A stretch of 64,000 nucleotides of DNA from Pseudomonas graminis (lineage in GTDB: Bacteria; Pseudomonadota; Gammaproteobacteria; Pseudomonadales; Pseudomonadaceae): NCBI RefSeq assembly GCF_013201545.1, contig NZ_CP053746.1, positions 1,701,001 to 1,765,000 on the forward strand. The letters run 5' to 3'. Positions within the stretch are counted from its first letter, which is position 1; each line of letters starts with the position of its first letter. The notes below the pieces were generated by a model. The model was not told the DNA's origin. It did no database searches and saw only the letters and a program-made list of their open reading frames with translations. Positions 52,406 to 62,534 of this stretch are shown piece by piece. Both the position numbers and the translations under genes were made by a program.

Positions 52406-53149
52406 TCAGCGTTTATCCAGCGAATAAACGAAGGGCGCGACCACTTCCAGCGAGCCGTTCTTCAGCAGTTCCGGCGGCGGTTTAGGCAGCGGCTGCGCGC
52501 GGCGGATCATTTCCAGCGTCGCTCTGTCCAGCGAGGCGCTTCCTGAACCTCCAGCCAGTTCGTAGGACAATACGCGACCTTCGCCATCGACCACAAAGCG
52601 CAACTTACTGGTGCCCTGCATGCCGCGACGTCGGGCGTCTTCCGGATAACGCTTGAACTTGCTCAGGTGACTCAGCAGTTCGCCTTGCCAAGTGGGTAAT
52701 GCATTGCTTGGCGGTGTGGGCGCAGCAGGTTGCGGCGACGCTGACTTCTCCGGCTTGGCATTGGACGGCGGTGCGTCCAGCGGCTTGTCGTCGGCTGGTT
52801 TTTCTTCCTTCGGCGGCTCGACCTTCTTCACAGGTTTTGGCGGCTGTGGTTTGGGTTTGGGCTTGACCGGCTTGGGTACAGCGATTTCGGCCTTGGGCGC
52901 CTCGGCGACTGGCGGAATCGGCAGTTGTTCTTCAGGCGCAGGCGGCTGCGGTGGTTGCACGACCTTCGGCGGTGGCGGCGGAGCGGGCTCGGGAGCGGGC
53001 GCGAGCTCAACCATCATCGCGGCCGGCGGCAGCTCGATGGCCTGCGAGGAGGGCCAGCGCAACGCGACGACAATCGCCACGGCATGGACCGCCAGCACCA
53101 ACAAGAGACTACCGCTATAGCGCGTCAGCTTTTGGCGCGTATTGATCAT
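52406..53149 (-). CDS. tonB: Energy transducer TonB
   Basis: 247-residue TonB. One N-terminal membrane anchor (about residues 13-33; SLLLVLAVHAVAIVVAL), a long proline- and lysine-rich periplasmic spacer (EPAPPPPPKVVQPPQPPAPE; KPVKPKPKPQPPKPVKKVEP) and the C-terminal TonB box-binding domain (FKRYPEDARRRGMQGTSKLR). It passes proton-motive force from ExbBD to siderophore and other outer-membrane receptors. Its start overlaps the exbD stop by 4 bp. Confidence 0.95.
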   Translation of the reverse strand: MINTRQKLTRYSGSLLLVLAVHAVAIVVALRWPSSQAIELPPAAMMVELAPAPEPAPPPPPKVVQPPQPPAPEEQLPIPPVAEAPKAEIAVPKPVKPKPKPQPPKPVKKVEPPKEEKPADDKPLDAPPSNAKPEKSASPQPAAPTPPSNALPTWQGELLSHLSKFKRYPEDARRRGMQGTSKLRFVVDGEGRVLSYELAGGSGSASLDRATLEMIRRAQPLPKPPPELLKNGSLEVVAPFVYSLDKR

Positions 53150-53571
53150 TTCTTGCCGACCGTCTCAAGACCCACCAGGCCTACCTTCAGGTAGCCGGCG
53201 CCGCGCAGGGCGTTCATCACGTCCATCAGGTCGCCGTAGTCGACGCCCTTGTCGGCCTGGAAGAAGATCGTGGTGTCTTTCTTGCCTTTGGTCTTGGCAT
53301 CCAGCACCTGACCGATCTGCTCGCGCGCGACCTTTTCATCGCCCAGGTACAAGCTCTGGTCGGCTTTCACGCTCAGGAAAATCGGCTTCTCGGGCCGAGG
53401 CACTGGCTTGGCTGTGGAGGCCGGTAGATCAACCTTGATGTCCACGGTTGCCAGCGGTGCGGCAACCATGAAGATGATCAGCAGGACCAGCATGACGTCG
53501 ATGAACGGCGTCACATTGATTTCGTGGTTCTCGGCGAGATCGTCGTCGCCTTCCTTCAAATGCAGGCCCAT
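53146..53571 (-). CDS. exbD: Biopolymer transport protein ExbD
   Basis: 141-residue ExbD with one membrane segment (NVTPFIDVMLVLLIIFMVAAP) carrying the functional Asp (FIDVMLVLL, about residue 25), followed by a periplasmic domain. Works with ExbB as the proton-driven motor for TonB. 4-bp overlap with tonB and 3-bp spacing to exbB. Confidence 0.96.
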   Translation of the reverse strand: MGLHLKEGDDDLAENHEINVTPFIDVMLVLLIIFMVAAPLATVDIKVDLPASTAKPVPRPEKPIFLSVKADQSLYLGDEKVAREQIGQVLDAKTKGKKDTTIFFQADKGVDYGDLMDVMNALRGAGYLKVGLVGLETVGKK

Positions 53572-53574
53572 GGT

Positions 53575-54552
53575 TTACCCCATCTTTACCATGTGCGGCG
53601 ATTGACTGCGCTCGACCGCAGGCTGGTGATCCAGATCGCGGCTGACCAGCAACAGAACCTGCGCCGAAGCGTCGGACACTTGCGCCTTGTAACCGGCGAT
53701 GGAGCGGGCGAAGACGTTGTAAATGACCACGGCCGGAATCGCTGCAACCAGACCCAGCGCGGTGGCCAGCAGGGCCTCGGCGATGCCCGGCGCCACAACG
53801 GCCAGGTTGGTCGTCTGGGTTTTCGCGATGCCGATGAAGCTGTTCATGATCCCCCAGACGGTGCCGAACAGGCCCACGAAGGGCGCGGTTGAACCGATGG
53901 TGGCCAGTACGCCGGTGCCCATGCTCATGTTGCGGCCGCAAGCGGCGACCAGGCGTTCAAGGCGGAAAGCGACGCGCTCCTTGATGCCTTCCTGTTCGCG
54001 TGTGTTAACCGACAGGCGCATCTCTTCCAGTGCGTCGTGCACCAGCAAATGGGAAAGGGTCCCTTCTTTCTTCGCCCCTGCGCTGGCTTCGTCCAGGTTG
54101 CGCGCGCGCTTCAGCGCAGCGATTTCGCTCCGCAGACTACGCTTGGCGCCCAGCAGTTCGAAGCCCTTGGCGATCCAGATGGTCCAGGTAATGACCGATG
54201 CAAGGGCCAGACCGATCATCACGGCTTTGACGATGATGTCCGCGTTCTTGTACATGCCCCATGGCGAGAGGTCGTGGGACATGCCCAGGCTGTTATCTTC
54301 CGCGACGGCGTCGAGCGACTCAGTCGGAGCAGATGCCGGGGTGAGTTCTTGAACGCCTGGCGTAGTCGCAGGGTCAACCGGTGTGGCGGTTGGGGCCTCG
54401 GCCTGTATGGCGGGGTTTTGTGCGGGAGCGTTGGAGTCGGCGAGCGCTACGGGCGTCAACATCAGGCTGAACAGCAGCGCGGCAACGGCGCGTCCTGCGC
54501 GTGGCAGACCTCGATTGGCAATGGACGAAGCGGGGGTTTGAATAGATGTCAT
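53575..54552 (-). CDS. exbB: Biopolymer transport protein ExbB with exported N-terminal extension
   Basis: 325-residue ExbB/MotA/TolQ-type protein. An N-terminal signal-like segment (AVAALLFSLMLTPVALA) is followed by a Pro/Ala/Thr-rich region (about residues 40-95) not present in E. coli ExbB (244 residues), then three membrane helices (IIVKAVMIGLALASVITW; ATIGSTAPFVGLFGTVWGI; EALLATALGLVAAIPAVVIY). Such long ExbB forms occur in Pseudomonas. The start at 54552 has AGGTCGG upstream. First gene of exbB-exbD-tonB; iron control is expected, but I could not find a convincing Fur box. Confidence 0.94.
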   Translation of the reverse strand: MTSIQTPASSIANRGLPRAGRAVAALLFSLMLTPVALADSNAPAQNPAIQAEAPTATPVDPATTPGVQELTPASAPTESLDAVAEDNSLGMSHDLSPWGMYKNADIIVKAVMIGLALASVITWTIWIAKGFELLGAKRSLRSEIAALKRARNLDEASAGAKKEGTLSHLLVHDALEEMRLSVNTREQEGIKERVAFRLERLVAACGRNMSMGTGVLATIGSTAPFVGLFGTVWGIMNSFIGIAKTQTTNLAVVAPGIAEALLATALGLVAAIPAVVIYNVFARSIAGYKAQVSDASAQVLLLVSRDLDHQPAVERSQSPHMVKMG

Positions 54553-54763
54553 GCTGGCCCGACCTGATATGAAAATAGGTGTTCGTTCTGAGAGCGTCAC
54601 GCTGGCGCGAGGCGAGCGGAGGAGAACAAAGGGCCGTCATTATTGCAAGTAATTCTTGTTAACAAAAGTAAGAGCGTCTCTTTTTCCTGAGAATGCTTCC
54701 CAACGGTCGGTTTTACAGCCCGTTTTAGAGGCTCAAATTCAACAAGTGATGTGGAGATTGGAC

Positions 54764-55624
54764 ATGTCAGCGCCATCCGTTTTGATTGCTGGATGTGGCG
54801 ATATCGGGAGCCGACTGGCCTCCCAACTTATGCCTGATGACTGGACCGTGTACGGCCTGCGCCGCTCGGTAGAGAAACTGCCCAATGGCGTGCTCGGCGT
54901 CAGCGGCGATCTTTTCGACCCCCGGATTCCCGCGCACTGGCCGGAAGGCCGGCTTGATTACCTGGTCTACTGCGCCACACCCACTGACCGTGATGAGGCG
55001 GGTTACCGAGCGGCTTATGTAGAAGGCCTTCGGCACGTGCTGGGCTGGAGCGAGCGCAGCGGACAGAGACCGAAGCGGATATTTTTCGTATCCAGCAGCA
55101 GCGTTTATGGTCAGCAGCACGGCGAATGGGTTGATGAAACGTCGCCCGTCGAAGCTACCGGGTATTCGGGCCAAGTCATGCGCGAGGCGGAGCAAGTGGC
55201 GCTGAACAGCGGGGTGCCAGCGACCATCGTCAGGTTGACCGGAATCTACGGTCCGGGACGCAGTGACCTGATGACTCGGGTGCGGCAGGGCTACAGCGTT
55301 GCGATCGATCCACCGCTGTATGGCAACCGCATTCATGCCGACGATGCGGCCGGCCTGCTGGCGTTTTTACTACGGACGGCTGCGGACGAAGTGGTGCTGG
55401 AAGACTGCTATATCGGCGTCGACGATGCGCCCGCGCCGCTGGCCGAAGTGGTCGACTGGATGCGTCAGCGTCTGGGTGTTACAGAGTGGTCAGATGAAAA
55501 CAACGTGCGCCGCGCCGGCAGCAAGCGCTGCAGCAATGCCCGCGCCAAGGCGCTGGGCTGGACGCCGCGTTATGCGACCTATAAAGAAGGGTATGAGGCG
55601 ATGCTGGCGGACCAGCCGAAGTAG
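54764..55624 (+). CDS. NAD(P)-dependent sugar epimerase/dehydratase-like protein
   Basis: 286-residue short-chain-type Rossmann protein (SDR, extended). Start region SVLIAGCGDIGSRLASQL is the dinucleotide-binding glycine motif (GCGDIGSR, unusual YeeZ-like form), FVSSSSVYGQQHGEWVDE contains Ser and Tyr of the active site region, and VRLTGIYGPGR follows. YeeZ is the closest E. coli relative (from memory); its function is unknown. GTGGAGATTGG stands before the ATG at 54764; the longer frame from 54656 is rejected. Lone gene between exbB (divergent) and a REPIN. Confidence 0.85.
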   Translation: MSAPSVLIAGCGDIGSRLASQLMPDDWTVYGLRRSVEKLPNGVLGVSGDLFDPRIPAHWPEGRLDYLVYCATPTDRDEAGYRAAYVEGLRHVLGWSERSGQRPKRIFFVSSSSVYGQQHGEWVDETSPVEATGYSGQVMREAEQVALNSGVPATIVRLTGIYGPGRSDLMTRVRQGYSVAIDPPLYGNRIHADDAAGLLAFLLRTAADEVVLEDCYIGVDDAPAPLAEVVDWMRQRLGVTEWSDENNVRRAGSKRCSNARAKALGWTPRYATYKEGYEAMLADQPK

Positions 55625-55641
55625 GTCGGATCACTGAAATC

Positions 55642-55734
55642 CTGTGGGAGCGAGCTTGCTCGCGAAGAGGGTGGCACAGCCGCTAAGCATCCAGCGGCTG
55701 AAAGGGCCTTTCGTGAGCAAGCTCACTCCCACAA
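55642..55734. repeat. REPIN, TGTGGGAGCGAGC family
   Basis: TGTGGGAGCGAGCTTGCTCG at 55643-55662 and its opposite GTGAGCAAGCTCACTCCCAC at 55713-55732. Almost the same pair as at 18560-18655, including the GTGAGCAAGCTCAC variant in the right arm. Confidence 0.85.
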
Positions 55735-55751
55735 CAACGACGTTCGCTGTA

Positions 55752-56489
55752 TCAGTTCTTCTCGAGCACCCAGCGCTGCTCGCCCGGGCGCAGGTCAGGC
55801 ATTTCAGTTGCCTGGGCGTTGTTGACCGCCTGGAACAACTCCAGCTGTTTGCCGTTACGGACGAAGATCCACGGGTTGCCGCGCTCGTTCTTCTCCAGCC
55901 ACATGCTGTCGTATTCACCGCTCATGGCCGCGCAGTCGCCAGCGAGGCACAGTGCGTAGCGATCATTGCCTGGCAAGCCGCTCACGCTGCCGTCTGGCAG
56001 GAATTCAACCGCGCTGCCCTGGCCCTCGCCATTGACGATGGTCCATTTGCCACCGAGGTAGGCCGTGTAAAGCGCGCGCTCAAAGCTGGTGCCGGGTTGG
56101 GCGCCAGCCGGAGGCGCTTCTTTCGGGGACCGGAAATGCTGCTCGGGTCCGGTATCGCTGGCTCGCTGCACAAGCTCGTCGCCCTTGATGGTCAGTTCAT
56201 CAGACGCATTGCCGTAGAAGTCGACGCGCAGCTTGCCGTCGGCATTACTGGCGATCTTGCCTTCACTCAGCTCGAAGCCGTTTGAAGCAGTGGCTTGTCC
56301 GGCCTTGGTGTTGATGTTCCATTCCAGATTCGGGCCGTAGGCCAGCAGCGCCTGACGCAGATTGCCGCCTTGGCCTGCAGCGTCAATGGCGGCCTGGTTG
56401 ATCCAGGTGCCGTCCGGGCTTTTGTCGGAGTGGCTGGCGCAGCCGCTGAGCAGTGCAACCAGCAGCGAGAGGGCAAACGCAACGCGCAT
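55752..56489 (-). CDS. Lipoprotein of unknown function
   Basis: 245-residue protein with a lipoprotein signal (MRVAFALSLLVALLSGCASH; lipobox LLSGC, lipidated Cys about residue 17). The mature part has no domain I recognise; two segments (GTWINQAAIDAAGQGGNLRQ and GKWTIVNGEGQGSAVEFLPD) both begin G(T/K)W, a pattern seen in lipocalin-like or META-type folds, so a duplicated small beta domain is possible. Convergent with the epimerase gene. ATG at 56489 follows GAAGGACTCCACC. Confidence 0.8.
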   Translation of the reverse strand: MRVAFALSLLVALLSGCASHSDKSPDGTWINQAAIDAAGQGGNLRQALLAYGPNLEWNINTKAGQATASNGFELSEGKIASNADGKLRVDFYGNASDELTIKGDELVQRASDTGPEQHFRSPKEAPPAGAQPGTSFERALYTAYLGGKWTIVNGEGQGSAVEFLPDGSVSGLPGNDRYALCLAGDCAAMSGEYDSMWLEKNERGNPWIFVRNGKQLELFQAVNNAQATEMPDLRPGEQRWVLEKN

Positions 56490-56546
56490 GGGTGGAGTCC
56501 TTCCTTTTCTGGGGAGGCGGAGCGTGCTTGAGCTCCGCACCGGGAT

Positions 56547-56927
56547 TTACTCGACGACCAGAATGGCGTCCATTTCGACCTGCGCGCCACGCGGCAGCGC
56601 AGCAACGCCAATGGCGGCGCGTGCCGGGTACGGCTGTTCGAAATACTGGCCCATGATCTCGTTGACCTTGGCGAAGTGGCTCAGGTCGGTGAGGAAGATA
56701 TTCAGCTTGACGATGTCCTTGAACGAACCGCCTGCGGCTTCGGCCACAGCTTTCAGGTTTTCGAAGACCTGAACGGTCTGAGCCTCAAAGCCTTCGACCA
56801 GCTCCATGGTCTTCGGGTCCAGCGGAATCTGGCCCGACATGTACACGGTGTTGCCCGCCTTGATTGCCTGGGAATAGGTGCCGATGGCGGCGGGGGCTTT
56901 TTCGCTGGAGATGACGGTCTTGCTCAT
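56547..56927 (-). CDS. ridA: RidA-family reactive imine deaminase
   Basis: 126-residue YjgF/YER057c/UK114 protein that hydrolyses 2-aminoacrylate and other reactive enamines/imines released by PLP enzymes. The family marks are [22 protein letters not shown], and [22 protein letters not shown] with the conserved Arg that binds the imine carboxylate (PARAAIGV). It lies 24 bp after spoT and probably shares its transcript. Confidence 0.95.
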   Translation of the reverse strand: MSKTVISSEKAPAAIGTYSQAIKAGNTVYMSGQIPLDPKTMELVEGFEAQTVQVFENLKAVAEAAGGSFKDIVKLNIFLTDLSHFAKVNEIMGQYFEQPYPARAAIGVAALPRGAQVEMDAILVVE

Positions 56928-56951
56928 GAAAAACTCCTGTCTGCGGTTTGA

Positions 56952-59060
56952 CTACGCGCGCATACGGGTGATGCGGATCACGCCGGCCAGGGCGCGCAGT
57001 TTCTTGATCACACGGGCCAGATGCACGCGGTCGTGCACGCTGACTACCAGTTGGACCACGCTGATGCGACCATCGCGTTCATCCATACTGATTTTTTCGA
57101 TGTTGCCGTCCGCGGCATTGACGCTGCTGGCGAGCAGAGCGATCAGGCCGCGCTGGTGCTCCAGTTCGACGCGCAATTCGACATTGAATTCGCCAGTAAC
57201 GTCTTTGGCCCATGACAGCTGAATGCACTTCTCGGGGTTGTGGCGGATTTCCGCGATGTTCCGACAATTGTCCAGGTGCACGACCATGCCTTTGCCCGCC
57301 GACAGATGCCCAACGATCGGGTCCCCCGGAATGGGTGTGCAGCACTTGGCGTAACTGAGGACCAAGCCCTCGGTGCCACGAATGGCCAGAGGACCTTCGG
57401 CGTTCGGCAGTTGATCGCCTTCACTGGCCAGCAATCGGCGAGCAACCACATACGCCATGCGATTGCCCAGGCCGATGTCTTCGAGCAGGTCTTCGATGAC
57501 CTCGACCCGGTATTCGGTGAGGATCAAACGCACGCGTTCGGCCGGAATCTTTTCCAGCGTGCTGTCGAAGCCGTTGAGGACCTTGTTCAACAAGCGTTCG
57601 CCGAGATTGATCGACTCCGACCGGCGTTGCAGTTTGAGCGCATGACGGATGTGCGTGCGGGCCTTGCCGGTCACGACAAAGTTGAGCCAGGCCGGATTAG
57701 GGCGTGCTCCCGGCGCACTGACAATCTCGACGGTCGAGCCGCTTTGCAGCGGTTCAGAAAGCGGCGCCAGCCGGCGATTGATCCGGCAGGCGATGCAGCT
57801 GTTGCCGACGTCAGTGTGGACGGCATATGCGAAGTCCACCGCCGTAGAGCCTTTCGGCAGCTCCATGATCCGGCCCTTGGGCGTGAACACGTAGACCTCG
57901 TCCGGGAACAGGTCAATCTTCACGCTTTCAATGAATTCCAGCGAGTTACCCGCGCGTTGCTGCATTTCCAGCACGCCCTTGACCCACTGACGGGCCCGCG
58001 CGTGGGTGCTCTTGGGCTGTTCATCGCCAGACGACTTGTACAGCCAGTGCGCGGCGATGCCGTTGTTGGCCATCTCTTCCATTTCGCGGGTACGAATCTG
58101 GATCTCGATGGGCACGCCATGCATGCCGAACAGAGTAGTGTGCAGCGATTGATAGCCGTTGGCTTTCGGGATCGCGATGTAATCCTTGAAGCGGCCGGGT
58201 AGTGGCTTGTACAAATTATGTACAGCGCCGAGCACGCGATAGCAGGTGTCGACCTTGTCGACGATGATCCTGAACGCGTAGACGTCCATGATCTCGTTGA
58301 AGGCCCGGCGCTTGCCGCGCATCTTTTTGTAGATGCCATACAAATGCTTTTGGCGGCCGCTGACTTCGCCTTCGATGCCATCGACGGCAAGGCAGTGGCT
58401 CAGCGATTCTTCGATCTTGTTGACCAGTTCCTTGCGGTTACCGCGCGCGCGCTTGACCGCCTGGCCGATGCGCGAAGAGCGCATCGGGTACATCGCCTTG
58501 AAACCGAGGTCCTCGAATTCGATACGCACGCTATGCATGCCAAGGCGATTGGCGATAGGGGCGTAGATTTCGAGAGTTTCTTTGGCGATGCGGCGGCGCT
58601 TCTCTCCGGAAAGGACTTCAAGCGTGCGCATGTTATGCAGGCGGTCGGCGAGCTTGACCAGAATCACGCGGATGTCCCGCGCCATGGCCATCGCCATCTT
58701 CTGGAAGTTCTCGGCCTGGGCTTCGGCTTTGGTTTCGAAGTTCATCTGGGTCAGTTTGCTGACCCCATCGACGAGTTCGGCCACCGTTTCACCAAACTGT
58801 GCGCAGAGCGCTTCTTTGGCGATGCCGGTGTCTTCAATCACGTCATGCAGCATGGCGGCCATCAGGCTCTGATGGTCCATGTGCATGTCGGCAAGGATAT
58901 TGGCCACCGCCAGCGGATGCGTGACGTAGGCTTCGCCGCTACGACGGCGTTGGCCGTCGTGGGCTTGTTCGGCGTAGAAGTACGCCCGGCGGACCAGGTT
59001 GACCTGGTCTGCGCCGAGGTAGGTCGAGAGGCGATCGGCGAGGGCGTCTATGCTCGGCAA
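56952..59060 (-). CDS. spoT: Bifunctional (p)ppGpp synthetase/hydrolase SpoT
   Basis: 702-residue RSH protein that degrades and makes (p)ppGpp. Order: HD hydrolase (about 20-200; THPLAVANILADMHMDHQSL; HDVIEDT; ADRLHNMRTL), synthetase (about 210-370; DVYAFRIIVDKVDTCYRVLG), TGS (about 385-450; EVYVFTPKGRIMELPKGSTA), and C-terminal helical and ACT domains. Both HD and synthetase residues seem intact. The start is TTG at 59060, with GGAGAA five to seven bases upstream; this gives the usual N-terminus. Downstream of rpoZ and gmk, a grouping that is conserved in gammaproteobacteria. Confidence 0.97.
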   Translation of the reverse strand: MPSIDALADRLSTYLGADQVNLVRRAYFYAEQAHDGQRRRSGEAYVTHPLAVANILADMHMDHQSLMAAMLHDVIEDTGIAKEALCAQFGETVAELVDGVSKLTQMNFETKAEAQAENFQKMAMAMARDIRVILVKLADRLHNMRTLEVLSGEKRRRIAKETLEIYAPIANRLGMHSVRIEFEDLGFKAMYPMRSSRIGQAVKRARGNRKELVNKIEESLSHCLAVDGIEGEVSGRQKHLYGIYKKMRGKRRAFNEIMDVYAFRIIVDKVDTCYRVLGAVHNLYKPLPGRFKDYIAIPKANGYQSLHTTLFGMHGVPIEIQIRTREMEEMANNGIAAHWLYKSSGDEQPKSTHARARQWVKGVLEMQQRAGNSLEFIESVKIDLFPDEVYVFTPKGRIMELPKGSTAVDFAYAVHTDVGNSCIACRINRRLAPLSEPLQSGSTVEIVSAPGARPNPAWLNFVVTGKARTHIRHALKLQRRSESINLGERLLNKVLNGFDSTLEKIPAERVRLILTEYRVEVIEDLLEDIGLGNRMAYVVARRLLASEGDQLPNAEGPLAIRGTEGLVLSYAKCCTPIPGDPIVGHLSAGKGMVVHLDNCRNIAEIRHNPEKCIQLSWAKDVTGEFNVELRVELEHQRGLIALLASSVNAADGNIEKISMDERDGRISVVQLVVSVHDRVHLARVIKKLRALAGVIRITRMRA

Positions 59061-59120
59061 GATAATTCTCCTTGCCGAAGGCTGTGACCCTGCGCCTTGC
59101 TACGTCGACCAGGCATAGGC

Positions 59121-59384
59121 TTAGACGGCCTCGCTGGACTCGTCCTCGAATGCGGCGAACAGTGGTTCATCTTCAACGATTTCGGCTTCTGCGATAACAG
59201 CGTAATCCATCAGGCCTGCTGCTATTTCGCGCAGGGCCACTACGGTAGGCTTGTCGTTTTCCCATGCCAGCTTTGGCTCTTTGCCACCGGTCGCCAGTTG
59301 ACGAGAGCGCTTGGTGGCGAGCATGACCAGCTCAAAACGGTTATCTACATGTTCCAGGCAGTCTTCAACGGTCACGCGGGCCAT
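59121..59384 (-). CDS. rpoZ: RNA polymerase omega subunit RpoZ
   Basis: 87-residue omega subunit ([33 protein letters not shown]), a chaperone for the beta' subunit and part of the ppGpp-binding site 1 of RNA polymerase. Start at 59384 by homology; the longer frame adds MLRGIP. It is 60 bp upstream of spoT, with which it is functionally and probably transcriptionally tied. Confidence 0.97.
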   Translation of the reverse strand: MARVTVEDCLEHVDNRFELVMLATKRSRQLATGGKEPKLAWENDKPTVVALREIAAGLMDYAVIAEAEIVEDEPLFAAFEDESSEAV

Positions 59385-59447
59385 GGGTATTCCTCGTAGC
59401 AAATGCGATATGCGCGGTGCCCGAATGGGCGAGCGGACTCGACAGTC

Positions 59448-59484
59448 TAAAAAATCACCAGCGTTTAGGGAAGCGCTGATTTTG
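59448..59484 (-). terminator. Probable terminator between gmk and rpoZ
   Basis: On the minus strand AAAATCAGCG...CGCTGGTGATTTTTT: stem AATCA(G)CG with CG(CTGG)TGATT and six T. It would separate gmk from rpoZ-spoT. Confidence 0.55.
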
Positions 59485-59512
59485 AATGGGTCGGTTTTGC
59501 CCGATGAAACGG

Positions 59513-61010
<1,498 letters not shown>

Positions 61011-61300
61011 GGGAAGTACCTCTATAAATTCAGGCGTTTGCGGATAGCCGGACCGGGATGAATACCCGGCAACGTGTCGTAGGGAAACGACTGGCTATAA
61101 AGGCGCAGGATTGTAGCTCAGTGCAGGGTGTGCGCCCAAATGTGGCATTGTCGCAAGCGATGCGCGGCGTCGTGACCATGCTGGCCTGCAGTGCAAATCT
61201 GCGGCGCCGGTCGTGAGCAATGCGTCATTAGATGTCCCAAGCCGTGTATGCACCTCTATAATGCAGGCCAGTTTTCCGTCTCCCAGTACAGGTATCCCAG

Positions 61301-62023
61301 ATGAAACGTCCAAGTGGTCGCGCTGCCGATCAGCTTCGCCCGATCCGCATCACCCGCAACTACACCAAGCACGCCGAGGGTTCTGTGCTGGTCGAGTTCG
61401 GTGATACCAAGGTGATCTGCACCGTCAGCGTTGAAAACGGCGTTCCGCGTTTTCTCAAGGGCCAAGGCCAAGGCTGGTTGACGGCTGAATACGGCATGCT
61501 GCCTCGTGCAACCGGCGAGCGTAACCAGCGCGAAGCCAGCCGTGGCAAGCAGGGCGGCCGTACCCTCGAGATCCAGCGCCTGATCGGGCGCTCGCTGCGC
61601 GCGGCACTGGACATGTCCAAACTCGGTGAAATCACCCTGTACGTCGACTGCGATGTGATCCAGGCGGACGGCGGGACGCGCACTGCGTCGATCACCGGCT
61701 CCATGGTCGCGCTGATCGATGCACTCAAATCGATCAAAAAGCGTGGCGGCCTCAAGGGTGGCGATCCGTTGAAGCAGATGATCGCGGCCGTATCGGTGGG
61801 CATGTATCAGGGCGAGCCGGTCCTGGACCTGGATTATCTGGAAGACTCTACGGCCGAGACCGACCTCAACGTGGTCATGACCAACGCGGGCGGTTTCATC
61901 GAGGTGCAGGGCACTGCCGAAGGCGCGCCATTCCAGCCTGAAGACCTGAACGCAATGTTGGCACTGGCTCAAAAAGGCATGAATGAAATCTTCGAGCTGC
62001 AGCAGGCGGCACTGGCCGACTGA
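61301..62023 (+). CDS. rph: Ribonuclease PH
   Basis: 240-residue phosphorolytic exoribonuclease trimming tRNA 3' ends. Family marks: [20 protein letters not shown] at the start, [40 protein letters not shown] (parts [18 protein letters not shown]) and [10 protein letters not shown]. Full length (E. coli 238, intact type). Divergent from yicC; the DUF4870 gene follows 57 bp later. Confidence 0.96.
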   Translation: MKRPSGRAADQLRPIRITRNYTKHAEGSVLVEFGDTKVICTVSVENGVPRFLKGQGQGWLTAEYGMLPRATGERNQREASRGKQGGRTLEIQRLIGRSLRAALDMSKLGEITLYVDCDVIQADGGTRTASITGSMVALIDALKSIKKRGGLKGGDPLKQMIAAVSVGMYQGEPVLDLDYLEDSTAETDLNVVMTNAGGFIEVQGTAEGAPFQPEDLNAMLALAQKGMNEIFELQQAALAD

Positions 62024-62080
62024 TCGATTTTCAATAAGTTAGAACACTACGTCAGAGCGCTACATCAAAACAGGGAAAGC

Positions 62081-62452
62081 ATGATGATCGAGAGTCAGTC
62101 GCCGTTGCCTACGCCGAGTAAAGAAGTTCGTCAGTGGGCGATGCTGTGCCACTTCGCTGCGTTTTTCGGCCTGATCTTTCCGTTCGGCAATTTGCTTGGG
62201 CCGCTCATCGTCTGGCAGCTCAAGAAAGAAGTCGACCCGTACATCGATGCCCAGGGCAAGGAAGCCCTCAATTTTCAGATCACCGTCGCCATCGCCGCGA
62301 TGATCTGTTTTTTGCTGATGGTGGTGATTATCGGCTTTCCGCTGTTGATGCTGGTGGGCGTCGGCGCGCTGGTGCTGACGATCATCGCGGGCGTCAAGGT
62401 CAATGACGGCGTCGCCTACCGCTATCCGTTTACCTGGCGGTTGATCAAGTAA
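62081..62452 (+). CDS. DUF4870-family small membrane protein
   Basis: 123-residue protein with two or three membrane segments (WAMLCHFAAFFGLIFPFGNL; ITVAIAAMICFLLMVVIIG; FPLLMLVGVGALVLTIIAG) and the DUF4870/Tic20-like marks GPLIVWQLKKEVDPYIDAQGKEALNFQ (parts GPLIVWQLKK and AQGKEALNFQ). Function unknown. ATG at 62081 or 62084. PA5333 type by context. Confidence 0.85.
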   Translation: MMIESQSPLPTPSKEVRQWAMLCHFAAFFGLIFPFGNLLGPLIVWQLKKEVDPYIDAQGKEALNFQITVAIAAMICFLLMVVIIGFPLLMLVGVGALVLTIIAGVKVNDGVAYRYPFTWRLIK

Positions 62453-62493
62453 GACTTCACGGAGATCGGCAAATGCCTGATCTGCTGACAAAC

Positions 62494-62521
62494 AAAAGCC
62501 GACTTCACGTCGGCTTTTTTT
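62494..62521. terminator. Bidirectional terminator between DUF4870 gene and crc
   Basis: AAAAGCCGAC-TTCAC-GTCGGCTTTTTTT: 6-bp GC stem with A4 on the left and T7 on the right, so it can serve both convergent genes. Confidence 0.88.
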
Positions 62522-62534
62522 GAGCAACTGAACG

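Noticed and set aside
54600-54680. Fur box upstream of exbB
   Set aside because: An AT-rich stretch (AAGAATTACTTGCAATAAT on the minus strand) is present, but it matches the 19-bp consensus too poorly to call.
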